Assembly: GCA_037576215.1 (NCBI GenBank)
Contig: JBANDB010000010.1
Span: forward strand, 1,736,001 to 1,800,000
Length of the DNA: 64,000 nt
Source: Armillaria gallica
Taxonomy: Eukaryota > Basidiomycota > Agaricomycetes > Agaricales > Physalacriaceae
Direction: 5' to 3'
Below the pieces are notes generated by a model. The model was not told where the DNA came from. It worked only from the letters and a program-made list of their open reading frames with translations, and made no database searches. The position numbers and the translations under genes were made by a program. This document shows, one piece after another, positions 32,201 to 47,554 of this stretch (position 1 is its first letter; each line of letters opens with the position of its first letter).

Positions 32201-34005
32201 TCACACCACGGTATCGGTATCTTGTCGTTGCTTTTCTTGCTCTGCGGAATTCCTTGCTGTCCTATCACCATCGTTGCTTTGTTCGGCCTCTTGACGCCTT
32301 CGTTCTTCAACCACGCCCTTCCGGGGCTCAAGGCCTCCCTGGTATCCAAACCAAGTACGACGATCGCAATGGGGCCCTCTCAGTAGCAGCATGAACAATT
32401 GCCATCCTGACCAGCCCAATGACAACGCTGCACCAGCTCGCCATCCATACTTGATGAAAACCTGGGATCCTACAGAGGTTCCCATTACTTGTCCGATGAA
32501 GAGCTGTCTCCATGAGTATGATGATAAACACATGGATGTACGCAGACTCACAGACAGAATGTACACAGCGTTGAGACGCGCTCTAGCTTCGGGGGCAATA
32601 CTGGTATAATACCTCAGAAGGATACTGAGATCACAAACTGGCGAACTCACCTGAAGATCGACGTAGCCAATGAAACCTGCAGCATTTGCCTAAATACGTC
32701 CAGTCCGAAGGTTGCAATGATCACGGCAGCAATATTGATGCCTCCGGCACCAACTTGTATGGCTTGGAATAGCGCCATGCCAATGATCGCAATGAGCGAC
32801 GCATACCACGGAATGAGTTTATCGATGGTCCGACCGATCAAGGGTCCCATCGCTACACCAAACATTCCTACAAGACCGAATAAACCAATCACCAAGCTGT
32901 CAACAGTAACATCAGTACAAGTCAAGAGTAGAACGGAAGGGGCCGAACGTTGTATAGTTATAGGGCGGACTACCAAGCAGAAAAGTGAGTGTGACCCAAA
33001 AGTTGCTGAAAGATGCGCTGCTGGCTATGTTGGTCAAACACGCTTGTATGAGAATGGGTTCTGTGAATGCAAATTTCGCCATCGTCCATAAGATTTTCCA
33101 GTAGGTCATGTCCTTGTTCTTTGCCGGATAATCAGGGAGAACAAGATAACTTCCTCCGAGAACAAGGAATTGGACACCAACTGACATGTAGTAGACGACT
33201 CGCCAGCTTGTGAATTGGGCAATCACACCGGATATAACTCGTGCGATGAGGACTCCCAGAAGGAGCCCAGACAAAACAACCGAGAGAGCGGAGGCGCGAC
33301 GCTCGGGCGGTGCCAAGTCGGCGGCGAGGGGAAGAAGGATTTGTGGAGTAACTGTGACAACGCCAACAAAAAACGAAAAGACTTCGAAAACGACGAGGTT
33401 TTTGGTAATGGCGAGGGGGATGCTGAGAGAGGCGGACAGCGTTACGAGGACCAGGATCAGTCCCCGTCTCCGAACGAGGTCACCGAGAGGTGAAAGCAGA
33501 AGAAGGCCGACTGCATAACTGTAGATAGACGGTTAACATCACGATAACGGCATCCGGAAAACACGACGTGCCCTGCTTGTACCAAAGTCGGAATTCTATA
33601 GGGCACTAGTTAGTTTAGGGACTTTCAACCAGAACAGCAAATTCCCACGTTGAGACCTCATCGTAGGTTACATTGAAGGATTTGGACATCTCGACTGATA
33701 TATCGGTAAATCAGTTTATTTTCTGGGATCAACTTCTGAAAGAAACGACTAACTGAGCAACGGTTGGCAGTAGTACAAGTTCGCAACCACTGCAGTCACA
33801 AAGTCAGATCACCTGTGAACTTCTTCTGAAGACCAAAACGCTCACCAAATGTGCTAGCAAAACCAAAGGAAATATTGATCAAGAGCCCGAAGTGAAAAGG
33901 CTTTTCGGGGTCATATCGCAGACGACGAGGAATGGGCAAGAAGCCGAAGTCTTTAGTAAAGCGAGGAACTTCGTCAGTGCTGTCCCCAGCGCGTTCGAGC
34001 TTCAT
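32201..34005 (-). CDS. Major facilitator superfamily transporter
   Basis: Eight exons: 33846-34005, 33754-33789, 33649-33694, 33572-33595, 32949-33518, 32651-32896, 32552-32600, 32201-32503. They keep frame and give 477 residues. Intron four (33519-33571) starts with GC, not GT; the GC-AG reading restores QAGYAVGLLLLSPLGDLVRRR, the MFS loop 2-3 motif. Others seen: VVANLYYCQPLL (helix 1), SWRVVYYMSVGVQFL, then a second half with GLFGLVGMFGVAMGPLIGR and GQVMGTSVGSQVFIKYGWRA. The C-terminal 60 residues are charged (Arg, Glu, Gln). About 12 helices; similar to bacterial drug/sugar-efflux-type MFS proteins. The substrate cannot be read from sequence. The Zn2Cys6 factor gene upstream lies on the same strand. 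Confidence 0.88.
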
Positions 34006-34582
34006 TGTCACGAAGAAGAATGGACCATGGGAACGAGGAGTGCTTTTCGATGAAGCTTTATAATGCACAATGATGGAGGCACAAAGGCGGCCAGGCGTTC
34101 CGGGTCCGGATCCGATTCCATGATATAAAAATAGCTTCCTTCGATGACTCGAAAGCTTTGAGCTGCTGACTCGAACCGGAGTGTTGAAAACACGTACCGT
34201 TCCCGATAAGACGGACGGTGAGCCTTTTAGCTTAGAACAGATATAATTGCTGACAGCAACTGTGTTGGATAGGTTAGATTCGGATTTGCGGCCGATTCGA
34301 TCAACAACTACTAAAGTTAAACTGCCCTGAATCCTTCTTCGGATGGAAATAACATAAAATATTTTCTGAAGAATGCTTGGTACAATATTTCGATATATTA
34401 ATTCTATGCTCTACGAGATCTATAGTCTATCTATTTCTATGGCGAAACACGAGGGAGTGAGTCACAAATTATAAGTATCCGGTGTTCAAGGTTTATCGAT
34501 GGAAGAAGGGAACACTATGGAACAGCATCATGATTAGCACACATACGATCAGCAAAAATAGCACATTGACTCACTCGATGGA
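34006..34582. other. Intergenic between transporter and regulator
   Basis: Probable promoter of the MFS gene and 3' flank of the regulator; A/T-rich near 34340-34440. No gene seen. Confidence 0.45.
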
Positions 34583-37397
34583 CTAAGAAGCATGGCCCTG
34601 GCGACTATGGCTAGCTCTCGTTGTATGTCCTGAGCGGCTTGGATAGTTGCTTGGGGTACTAGCGCTCGATCCTTGCTGCTCGGAGTTTACACGTACATTT
34701 GGGTATAAAAACGCTGGCTGGGAGTGCGAAGATCCTGCAGAATCTCTGGAACCTTGCCTTGATCGTCGTGAGGAGGACTGCGAAGTGTCTGGTGAGACAA
34801 GCTCCGCTATAACATCCCTATAATTCGCGGGTTATTAAACAAGACCACGTTCATCGTGACTGTGCTTACCAGAATGCTCCAGCCATGGGTAGCCTTAAAA
34901 CAGAAGTGTAAGTAGGCATGCAATTTCAGAGCAGAACAATTCTTACCTATTTTCTACCCCCTTCAGCATATCCATGCAGATAGCAACACGCTGTATTTCT
35001 CGGGTCTTGAACGGGTCCTCGGCGCCGTTCCACAGGATTAGTAACATGGTTAGTGTTGTCGAATTGACACATGACTGACATCCGCCTGAGCATCTAATTG
35101 TCCGAGGTGTAGAGATGACATACCACTAGATGCATCGACTGTATGTATCCCCTGCGTCTCTGCGCCTCAACAATGTCAAGGGTAGCTAATGCCGCGTCCC
35201 TGCAAGTGGCGATCGACTGTGGAGCCGGGAGATATGGTCTGTGGACCAATATTCTGGTGTGCTGATACGTGATGTGCAAAAAGGCCGATTGATTGAAGAA
35301 TAGACCGTCTTGGTTGTTCGGGTTCCATCGCACTTCAAATATCATTCAGTGATAGATAGAAATATAATGAAAGATAAGAAATCACGATGCTCTGGGACAG
35401 ACTGCAACCACTGATTCAAAAAAGAATCCAGACTTGACACAATTTCGGTCTCCGGTGGACGTCGCTGCCCTCCCATGAGAATCATTGGGTTACGAGTATG
35501 ATACTGAAAGAAAATGGGGTGTAACATTATCGTGTGCACCTCAGGTCATTACTATCAGAAACTCACGATACTTCTCTTTACGTAGGCGATGGTGTTGACC
35601 AGCTTCAAAAGACAGACAAAAAATGATAGCGAAGAAGGCCTGTCAGCCGGCTGTCGAAATCGCCTCGCTGGATCTGGATGGTTCCAATAGATGTCATCGC
35701 ACTCCAGAGGAAATGCAATGTCAAAGCTAAAATGCGTTAATGCGTGTAATCAAATAATAGCCAACAACTTACTCTTCATAGCGAAGGGCCACAGGTCGAC
35801 CATAATGACAAGCATGAGACACGTCCAGAAATATTAACACCCTGCATTACGGTCAGTTTGAGAGGCCAAGAAGGTCACATTTGCAAGCTACCAAAAGGCG
35901 CGTTTCCACGCTTCGTCACGAGCATTAGGAGGTCGGTTCTTGTGAACATGTGCCCCAACCTGTTGCGCCATCCGTATCGCCAGACCAATTTGAGTCGCTA
36001 CGGTTTCCCAAAGCCCGACTGCCTGGAGATATAAGACCGACAGCTGAAAAGAAGAATTTAGGCTTCGTAAACCAGGGTCTTGAAAACAACGCACACAATG
36101 AATCTGCAGCTCATAAAGAGTCGTAGAGGTGCGGTCTTGCAAGGCTGTCTGGAACGATGTCAGCTGTTCGAAATATCTCCAGCCTGCTTCGCTTCCTCCC
36201 GGCTGAGTAGAGAATATCCTTGGATCGTTGGAGTGTCGTGCACCGAGGGCGCATACGAGAAGTAAGGTCCCAGCGTAAAGGTGGTCGGTCCAGTGCTCTC
36301 CGTCCGCCATCGCCTTTTCAAAAGTAGGGCGATGTAGGAGCGGAAGGTAGGAGTTATAATGAGTAAAATACAGTGTGACAAGAGTCAGCATTAAATCAGG
36401 ATCCGGGAAGACGTATACCGGCACAGTGTCGTCTACCCGCATGGGATACCTCTGAAAATTTTTAATGAAGACCCACAGGAAGTATAAGAAGACACGGTCC
36501 ACTTACAGACTGGCGGTTCCAGAACGGTTCTCTTCGTCGAACGAGGAGTTCATTAGAGGTGGTTCTCTCCCTTCCGAAATACTGCTGTCTGCGCTGGATG
36601 ATAGAGGGCAGGAGATGTAAACCCTAGAACAAAATCAATGGTTGAAATTAAGCGGTAAATCGTCGAACATACACTGTAAAAGGATAGTAAGACGACGAAC
36701 CGCCACCAACGAAAATATCACACGCACCAAGACATCCCAAAAAATGCCGTATCAGGACGGATGGAAAGAGTCCTGCTGACATTCTCACTAAGACGAGCGA
36801 CATCTTGGTCCTGATCGCCTCTCCTGATCTGCAAGGCAGAGGAACCTTCTTCGGTCTCTTCCCTGAGCTCCGCATCCAAGTTGAAACCGGGGACTCTCTG
36901 ATGAACAACGTCTGTGAGTGCATAATTAAGAAGTAAGAGTGATCTAACGTGTTTGAAAAGCTCTTCCATTTTGTCGAGTCGTCCTTCCAGCGTCTGTACA
37001 TATCTAGAAGAGGCCTTTTAGCTCAGCTTGAAAGCGAGTGAAGGGTCGGGTAGGTACCCTTTGGCGCTGCCCAAACTCTGAGGAAAATGAGACATAAAGA
37101 CTAACTCTATCGCATGGCAGGCACCTACATTCATGGCCTCCACATGAGTGCACTGGAGGTTAAAAGTAACACAGTTTGAGCAACGTTTGCCGGGCATTTG
37201 GTCGCTATCGCCTGTGGATTATTATCAAGCGCGCGCTCTGATAGACAAGACAAACTTCGACCTACATCGAACTGAGGGCAAAAAGTTTGTCAGCGAATTC
37301 CATATGACCATAACATGAAAGGCCTACTTTTCTTTCTCTTACACATATCACATGCACGAGGTAAACGGCGCTTCTTGTCTTCGGATTGAGAGGCCAT
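34583..37397 (-). CDS. Zn2Cys6 fungal-specific transcription factor
   Basis: The ATG at 37395-37397 and the stop at 34583-34585 bound a gene of many short exons. The zinc cluster is split over three exons: 37328-37397 (to CDMCKRKK), a 6-nt exon 37266-37271 coding IR plus one base, and an exon from 37214 downward (CDSDQMPGKRCSNC, then CTHVEA). All six Cys are present. A linker SLGSAKGYVQTLEGRLDKM follows, with the coiled-coil dimerisation region. The fungal_trans domain starts near 36500 (LVTLYFTHYNSYLPLLHRP, GWRYFEQLTSFQ, LYLQAVGLWETVATQIGLA). The last exon is Ser/Gln-rich, ending SHSRQGHAS. This is a nuclear DNA-binding regulator of a type that includes XlnR-like factors; the targets are unknown, and the adjacent MFS gene is a natural candidate. 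Middle exon borders were not all resolved. Confidence 0.85.
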
Positions 37398-38670
37398 GTC
37401 GGTGTTGAATTGTAGCGATTGATGAGGTTCCCCAACCTTTTATAAGACTGGTGGTCACCTGAAAAGTGATAATAAAACCAAACCCATCAGCGCGCACATT
37501 GAAATGAGCTGAGCGGGAGGACGCTCGTCGGCAGTGAGAGCTTGAAGATTAACGAGACACATGTGTGAAGTCGTCACTACAGGCTATGAAGGTTTGTGCG
37601 ATCAGTGCTCACTGAACCCTGGACCGGGACCTCCTTGTAGATCCTCGTACGCGAATCAAAACCAACTACAGTTTCCATTCTTCTATACTCGAGTCATTAA
37701 TCAAAAATAATTGTCAGCGATAACTGGTATTTCGTTGGAGGTGACTGATACATCTGGACTTCGGCACTGCTAAATGCAACAAATTTTCACTGGATATGTG
37801 CCTCTCAGCAACGGTGAGTAAGCCATGTTTTGCATCCGATCTCATCAAACATCACAGATGTTAGAGGTTTTTGTTCCATTGTTAGTTAACCGTCGTCCGG
37901 CTGCCTAACAATCATGTCCGTTTAAGGTCAGCATTATCATTATGGTCGTCAAAACGGACAACGCCGACGAACCTTCGTAGCTGATAAATCGATGGCAACT
38001 CGTACGGCGGCAAGATGCGGCGGGTACGGGTGCTTGGAGCACCGATTATAGGTCCCATCATTGGATCCGAACCTGTATCATGAAAACGAAGGTGACTGAT
38101 TCAAGAATGAAGCAACTTATGCTGCTCATTTAATGCTTGCGATCGCGCTAATCAGGGTACCCACCTAAAGGCAAAACGACATCCCGACAGATGTCCGGTT
38201 ACACCATTAGGGAATTATTGGTTCTCACGAGACGCAAAGCATAAACAACGAGTTTCACTGAAAATTTCTGTCCACCATGAGATAGGAAAACCGCCACTTA
38301 GCCAGTGATGGCGCAGCTCCGTACCGGAAAGAATACTCAATAGGAGGGTCCGTGCCCCACCCGAATCCTCGAATGCTAACTTGTTGCTTGGTAACCTCGT
38401 TGTCGAACGCCGATAGTTGACATTGGTTTTGCCATTAGCCCATTGGATGTAGAACGTTCCAGTTTCATAGCTAGCTGCTATTTGTTTGAGAGTACAGCCT
38501 GAGATGCAGTACAGTCGTAGCAAAGTGAGCCGGCTACAAGGCTAAGGAGGATTATTGTGTTGCCAACGTCTCGCATGCGATCAGATCCTGCCGGATATTA
38601 TTAAAAGTCTCTGGATTAAGGCAAAGCATGACGGAATAACGGGCCAAAAGGAGTCTGTCATATTGACAGC
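37398..38670. other. Intergenic, no convincing gene
   Basis: One minus-strand open frame of 102 codons (38215-38523) has no recognisable domain or splice partner. The rest is empty as far as I can see. It includes the promoter of the regulator. Confidence 0.4.
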
Positions 38671-39436
38671 TCACTTCAATAGCTCCTCCACTACTCTATC
38701 CTCCGATATCTGCGTAACATTCTTGCCACGATAGTTTAGTCTTCTCAAAACGTCAATCTATACCGAGATCAGCATCAGTCCATCGCACGAGGCTGAAACA
38801 CGTACCACTTTGCCCCGCTGAAAACCAAGAGCCTCAAATTGGTCTACATGGGCCTTCTCTAAGCCGGCCATGGCCACTTCATCCTTTCCGTCTCCACCGC
38901 CTGACGCGGTAGATGCGCCCTTTTTGCCGGGACCCCCAGCATAGATCTGTGTCCAATACGTGGCGGTGTCCTCAAAGCTTCCCTTGCTCGTCGTAAAGTG
39001 CTTCGCCACCTCCGCATCCTGCGGATCGTTTGGCTCAGGACTGCAGAGCAGACTCTGCAAGGATATCAACGTGGATTTGAGGGTCAAGACTGGCGACCAC
39101 GCGTCTTTCAAGATATCAAGACATATGGCACCTGATGCCGAGGAAACGTTCGGATGGTAGACTTTCGTTATGAACTTCATTTTCACCGGCTGAAAAGGAT
39201 ATGACTCGGGAATGATGATGTCGACAAGGAACGTGCCACCTGCGTAAGGCGTGCCCTCTGGGCCTGGAAAGATGCCTTTCAGATGAAATGGCGATTCGTC
39301 AATAAGTTCGATTTTGATGCCAGAAGTTTTATCGTTCTTGCAATCTAGGTGGCCTTGTCGATCTTCCCATCGATGCTATGGAACAGCAGTACGCACCAGC
39401 GATTTCCTTGTTCACACGTCGCAGACGGGCATCCAT
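38671..39436 (-). CDS. ubc1: Ubiquitin-conjugating enzyme E2, UBC1/UBE2K type
   Basis: Exons 39397-39436, 38806-39344 and 38671-38757 (introns 52 and 48 nt) give 221 residues, close to the 215 of yeast Ubc1. The UBC fold runs from residue 1 to about 150: PFHLKGIFPGPEGTPYAGG, YPFQPVKMKFITKVYHPNV, and SGAICLDILKDAWSP with the active-site Cys at residue 88, the same position as in yeast Ubc1. A Gly/Ser/Lys linker leads to a C-terminal UBA domain (MAGLEKAHVDQFEALGF, then VLRRLNYRGKNVTQI) split by the last intron. An E2 with a C-terminal UBA is diagnostic for this class, which builds Lys48-linked chains for proteasomal degradation. Confidence 0.95.
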
Positions 39437-39714
39437 GATAGCAGCTCCGGTGGCGGTTACAAACAAAAAAGGTGAAGGTGGTGGTCAGAATACAAGAGGC
39501 TCTCGAGCTCAGTGGTAGGTGCTAAGCACTTACGAGGGGCGATGGCATAATCATTTTCCAGATATTCCATCACGTGGTTCTCGGGCCGAAATATCAATCC
39601 CGACCAGCCGGGCCGCCTACCATCCCTTACGCTCCACCTCAGCTCAAGTACTTGTTTCATATACCACTGTAAACGGCTGTCACTATAGCCTGGGACATGA
39701 GGGTGAGCCTCTCT

Positions 39715-40054
39715 TCAGTGGCTTGCGTGATATATGTCTCCGTCAAACCAGTTCAGAATAGCTCTGCGAGCAAATCACAAGTTGATTACTACTAACTTAC
39801 CTGACAACGACTGGCATTGCCACCAGCAATCCGTACCTACGAAGGGTAGACAAGCTTAACAGAAGGTGCTGCATCAAGGTAGGGAAATCTGTTAAAGGCT
39901 GAGGAAAGCCTGTGTGATATCGCCTGCCGTGGTTCACAGCTGAACGTACTTTTCCTTCTGATTGAAGTTTCGAGGCCTCGGTCAACGAACACGTACATGA
40001 AATCTAGATTTGTTTTAACTTACTTGAGCTTGTAACTGAGGGCTCGGCGCTCAT
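39715..40054 (-). CDS. Possible small four-exon gene, unknown
   Basis: A model with exons 40024-40054, 39950-39976, 39801-39909 and 39715-39763 has GT...AG at every intron (47, 40 and 37 nt) and keeps frame for 71 residues, ending near AILNWFDGDIYHASH. Such short exons can fit by chance, and another frame through the same exons also reads like protein (FNRFPYLDAAPSVKLVYPS), so the model is uncertain. It lies just upstream of the E2 gene on the same strand. Confidence 0.33.
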
Positions 40055-41016
40055 AGCTCGTAAATGTCTGAACTTCAAACACACGAGTGTTCGAGAATAA
40101 CTACAGGCATCAATGTATATATACAATTGCGTCTGAACTGAAATTAAGTATCACTGGACGCCACGGAGAAAACCCTTCTTATTATTATTCTAAGCTAGGT
40201 CTACTTGAGCTTTCATGCATACCCCGGATGGCTTGGTCTTATCAGCCGCAGTGCTTACATTCGATCTTAGAGCTCAAACTTCATCAATTCAGGGGAGCTC
40301 AAACTTGCCTCACCTTCATTCGAGTCACAGAAACTAGGGCTAAGGTTCATTTCCACACCACCGCTCTTATCTGCGCCTCGGTCAACGAGAGCGCGTCACC
40401 CCAGAATGTTATCTTTACATCATTAGGGTGTGAGCCCCGAAATAAGCCAGGGTGAGCGGTTTGTCACCGCCCCCTCGCTGCAACCTCACTACACTCACGG
40501 CGCCCTCTATAGCCCTGATATCGCGAAAGCACCGCAGCGCTACTGGGTCCGAAGAAGCAATCTTTCATTAGACTCAGAAACTGCTTTGTTATCTTGTAAA
40601 TCAGCGTGTTTTGCCCGAGGGTGACTCCGTTCAAATTTGAAGGAAGAGCGCGACGTAAAATCGAATGGACCCGAAATCGGAAACCTGTCTTGGCCTGACA
40701 TGTCTTCGTAATTACCTCTTATCAAGATATTGTTAGATCCCGTGTTGAAATCCCGCCTATCAAGACAGGAACATCAATTACCAAGAACTCGAACGCATGA
40801 AAGCCTGTGAAAGCGCTAAACATTCAGGCTCTTGTTGAAATATTATTCGTTGCTTCAACGGAACTCCGTTTTTTGGTTATTTCGTCGCCAAGAACGATCT
40901 AGTCAAATGTCCCCCGTCAGTCGAAACTCGAGATTTTAACCTGAAGTTTATTCTAGATAAAGCCGATGATAAGCAATGACTAACGGCACTCGAACAGGTA
41001 TTTTCTATTCATGTAA
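40055..41016. other. Intergenic, no convincing gene
   Basis: A plus-strand open frame of 122 codons (40087-40455) has no recognisable feature. Nothing else supported. Confidence 0.4.
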
Positions 41017-43940
<2,924 letters not shown>

Positions 43941-44330
43941 ATTTCTCTGGGGTGAGATCTCCTTGTAGAGAAGGCTTAGTATCAAAGGAAATTTTCTTCG
44001 CGCTGTGAAGGTTTCGGATCTAAGTGATACTTACGCGTGGGCGCGACGCGTTCAGGATAGGTGGGTTCTGATCGCCGATAAAGTTTGGGTCAACGAGTGG
44101 ACTAGATCAAATGATAAAATTCTACGCTGCGAGACAAAAGGAACACAATTTGTTGGACACCCAGAGATGAGATGAAAATTTACGCTTCACCTTCTAAAAA
44201 TCTTTTGAAAACTACTGTTGATGGAGGAAAATGCAAGGGCGGTTATAAGCTCCGACGGCATCTAATTCAAACTCCGTCATGTTAGGGTTGTGTCACACGT
44301 GGCGTGACAACGAACCACCACGACAGGGCG
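43941..44330. promoter_or_regulatory. Divergent promoter region of AFG2-like and PIG-T genes
   Basis: About 390 bp between two start codons facing outward. It holds both 5' leaders and promoters. No named box is certain. Confidence 0.5.
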
Positions 44331-46252
44331 ATGCTCTGGAAATGCTATCTAGCTCTCTTTGGCGCTCTTTGTACAATTGTATCAAGCCAGCACTTGGTAA
44401 ACGAGGAATTTAGTGAGAAAGTCTCTCTCCAGACGCTGCAGGACGGCCGGGTCGCGTCGACATTCTCATTCAATATCCTGCTAAAGGACGCGACGCCAAG
44501 AGAGCCCCGAACCCTAATCTTCGATGACGAATGTATGCTGCAATGTTGCTCTATCTTCCGTTGATCTCATTTGCCCTTAGCCCAGCATTACAGCCTGTTT
44601 CCTCTTGCTCTGGGCCAGATATTACGAGAATACGCGGTTACCGAGCTGCATCTCACCTTGAACGCAGGAAAGTGGAACTATGACTCATGGGGATACCCAA
44701 AGGAGCGGGATGTTGGTACTGGTGCGGAGTTGTGGGCGTGGATGGCTGACGGTGGTCCTTCGACGTACGTGACTCCACTTTACAAGCCATTGATCCGTGG
44801 CCTGACTCGAAACAGAATAGATTACCGGTGGCAAGGTCTTCGAAATGCTCTGGCAGGTCTTTTCTGTGCGTCTATAGGATCATTAGACGAACAACGTACA
44901 ACGTCGCCTGTCCTTCCATTTGCACCCGAAGGCAGTCTTCCTGACTGGGGAGTCCAGCACGAACTTAGGCATGCTTCTCTGGCTTCTGAACACGTCTGTA
45001 CCGAGAACTTGACGCCATTTTTGAAACTATTGCCGTGCAAATCGTTGTCTGGTATCGCGTCTTTATTGAACCCGCATCGCTTGTTTGATGCCAACTGGCA
45101 TGGGATGGGTCTTCACGTTCTTTGGAACCCTGATGCGGGTGTAGAAGTGAGGCTCACGTTCCAATCGGTTTCCGATCCAATCCGCATATCAGGTGGAAAA
45201 AAACAAGGTTTTTAACTTTCGATATTTGGGGCGTATTTGTACTAACGTTCACACCATTAGACTGGTCTTTTAGTACCTTGTTCGACCGGACTATCGAAAG
45301 AACTTGTCCAGTAGCCCAGTCGAGTATAGTGGATGTGGCTCTACCCAGGGGAGCACTATACAGCATCACCCCCGAACCGCCACGTATTGACAAGACCGTG
45401 GCGTTCTATGACCTAACTAATTGTAAGTTCACACCTTATCTGTCGGTGCGGTTTGTGACCGTGGCAAGCAGTGTCAGAAGCTCTCGACGTGAAATTAAAA
45501 TGGGCATCGGATTTTACATACGGTCAGTGAAGTTTTCACCGTATGTGTACCGGCAGGCATTGATTGCGATACAGCTTTGGATTCTCCTAAGATTGCCTCC
45601 ATGCCTATCTCCGTCCGCCGTACACTTCGAGGTGCTAGTCAGGATCGAGGACAGCTGTCTTTGGTCATCAAAAATAATGCTCCATCTTCCTTGCAAGTCT
45701 TCTATCTGGAGACAATGCCGTGGATTGTTCAGTTTTATCTGCATACTATGCGTGTATCCAGCGATACTGGTGGTAAGCGTTCCTATCAGTTACGTTACTT
45801 CAACTAACGCGCGTTTAGGGGATAATCTCATATCCAACATATCATACGTACCTCCGGTACCTCATTCAAGACCTGCAACATTCCAAGCTGTCATAGACTT
45901 ACCAGGGGACAGCACTGTTTATCTAACCATTGACGTAACCAAAGCCTTTCTACGATACACAGAACACCCTCCTGATGCTCAGCGCGGCTGGGACCTACCT
46001 CCAGCCATCATTCTACCGCTCCCGGGCTCGAACGCTTCCATCACCGAACACGAATTCGCAGGCCGCATATATACCCCGCCATTATTGGTCGATCTCGCAA
46101 CCCCAGATTTCAGCATGCCCTACAATGTCATAATCTTCAGCTGCTCACTTATTGCGTTCATATTTGGTAGCATATTCAACCTTCTGACGCGGAAATTTGT
46201 TGTTGTACGCCTAGGTTCTCAGCTGGGAACATCAAAATCGAAACATGATTGA
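44331..46252 (+). CDS. GPI16: GPI transamidase component PIG-T/GPI16
   Basis: Exons 44331-44532, 44581-45207, 45261-45422, 45481-45522, 45575-45772 and 45819-46252 keep frame and give 554 residues. It begins with a signal peptide (MLWKCYLALFGALCTIVSS), typical of an ER membrane protein, and ends with a single transmembrane helix (NVIIFSCSLIAFIFGSIF) and a short cytosolic tail. Family stretches seen: HYSLFPLALGQILREY, LHLTLNAGKWNYDSWGYP, GAELWAWM, SGIASLLNPHRLFDANWHG, RRTLRGASQDRGQLSLVI, YLETMPWIVQFYLHTM. PIG-T stabilises the transamidase complex that attaches GPI anchors in the ER lumen; in metazoans it is disulphide-linked to the catalytic subunit. The fourth intron could end at 45556 (34 nt) or 45574 (52 nt); the latter is preferred. 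Confidence 0.93.
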
Positions 46253-47554
46253 CCTTGGTCCGCTCGTAAAGCGCCTCCTTCCGAAGACAATACGACGTCA
46301 TTGTGCCCTGATTGCTCTTCTGATAACACCAGATGAGTTTGGGCTGATTGCTTTGTTTGACGATGCCGAACAACCCGGGACTTGACACCACAAATTTTCT
46401 TGTCAGGGCTTGTCACCATACAGGGGAGTTGTATGTATAGGTCCATAGTTATCTCAGCGTCCTGACACCTAGGACTCAGGGTCTCGCGGTGGAAGGACTA
46501 TCGGAAGCTTAGATAGTAGTAGGCCGCGGCGGTGTCTTTCTAAGACTGTTGTTATTAAGAATTTGCACATTAACTTTAAGCGTCAGACTTGTTCTTGCAA
46601 GTAATTTCCCAGAGTTCTCGAACTCAGGCACCCGGTCATGATGGCCTGCCATGTCCCCCCACTAAAGACGCTCATACCAGATGTTCGTGGGTCCTAGGCC
46701 CACATGGGTCCGTTCCAAGGACAAAACGGCACCGCAGCAACATGCCTTGTTCATGAGACGCACGTTTATTGTGTTGACCGTGTATGGCAGCGAATTAGAC
46801 GCTTCTCGCATCGCCTGATCCGTTTCACTTCGAAGAATCGATGGACCGCATATAATAGCACCAGACAACACATGTAGAACTTTCTGATGGTAACTCGTCA
46901 TCGAAGTCCACTCACAGTTACCGAAAGCCCTCGAATCACGCCTTGTACTTTTCAGTCAATATACTCGGATCAGGATCCTTCCGTTAGCTGGGTCCTACTT
47001 ATCTTTCCTCGGCCTAAACTCGATGGTGAAACGGACCGTACAAGGGAATCGATAAAGAAGATTTTCCTCGAAACTTTAAAAGTCCGCTTTTGCCATTGCA
47101 CATCGGGAGAAGACTCAGCGAGAACATGTCCAACTTGCTTTGCATCTGGGGGCGGTACTTAGCAGGGGAACTATGACCGAGCGGAATTAGGGCCGGAAAT
47201 AAATGGGACTTTTTTCAACTCTGTTAAATCGGGGGTCAGCTGAAGTAGAGCGTCTGAGGAAAGTCGGATGGATGCAGATGCGTAATGGCAATTGATCTCG
47301 CATACAGACACATTGCTTAAATCGATGATGAATTATTTGATGGTACACCCTGTGAATTACGGCATGTTCCATGTCAGTTGGGATTCAGGATTTGCATAAG
47401 TAAACAGGGCAAGGAACGGGATGTGATCATTCAACTCCCCTCCTAGGTTAACCTGTGACTCACATACACATCCCTTGACTCATCACTTCCTCGACGTCGT
47501 TCATCCAGAGCCCAAACTTCTCCCACCCTCCTCTAATACCCTATCCTGTGCATC
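46253..47554. other. Intergenic, no gene recognised
   Basis: Short overlapping open frames only. Its right end contains the promoter of the Cys-rich gene (TGACTCA-like stretches near 47456 and 47477). Confidence 0.4.

Noticed and set aside
40087..40455. 122-codon plus-strand frame
   Set aside because: No domain, no splice partner, unremarkable composition; probably chance.
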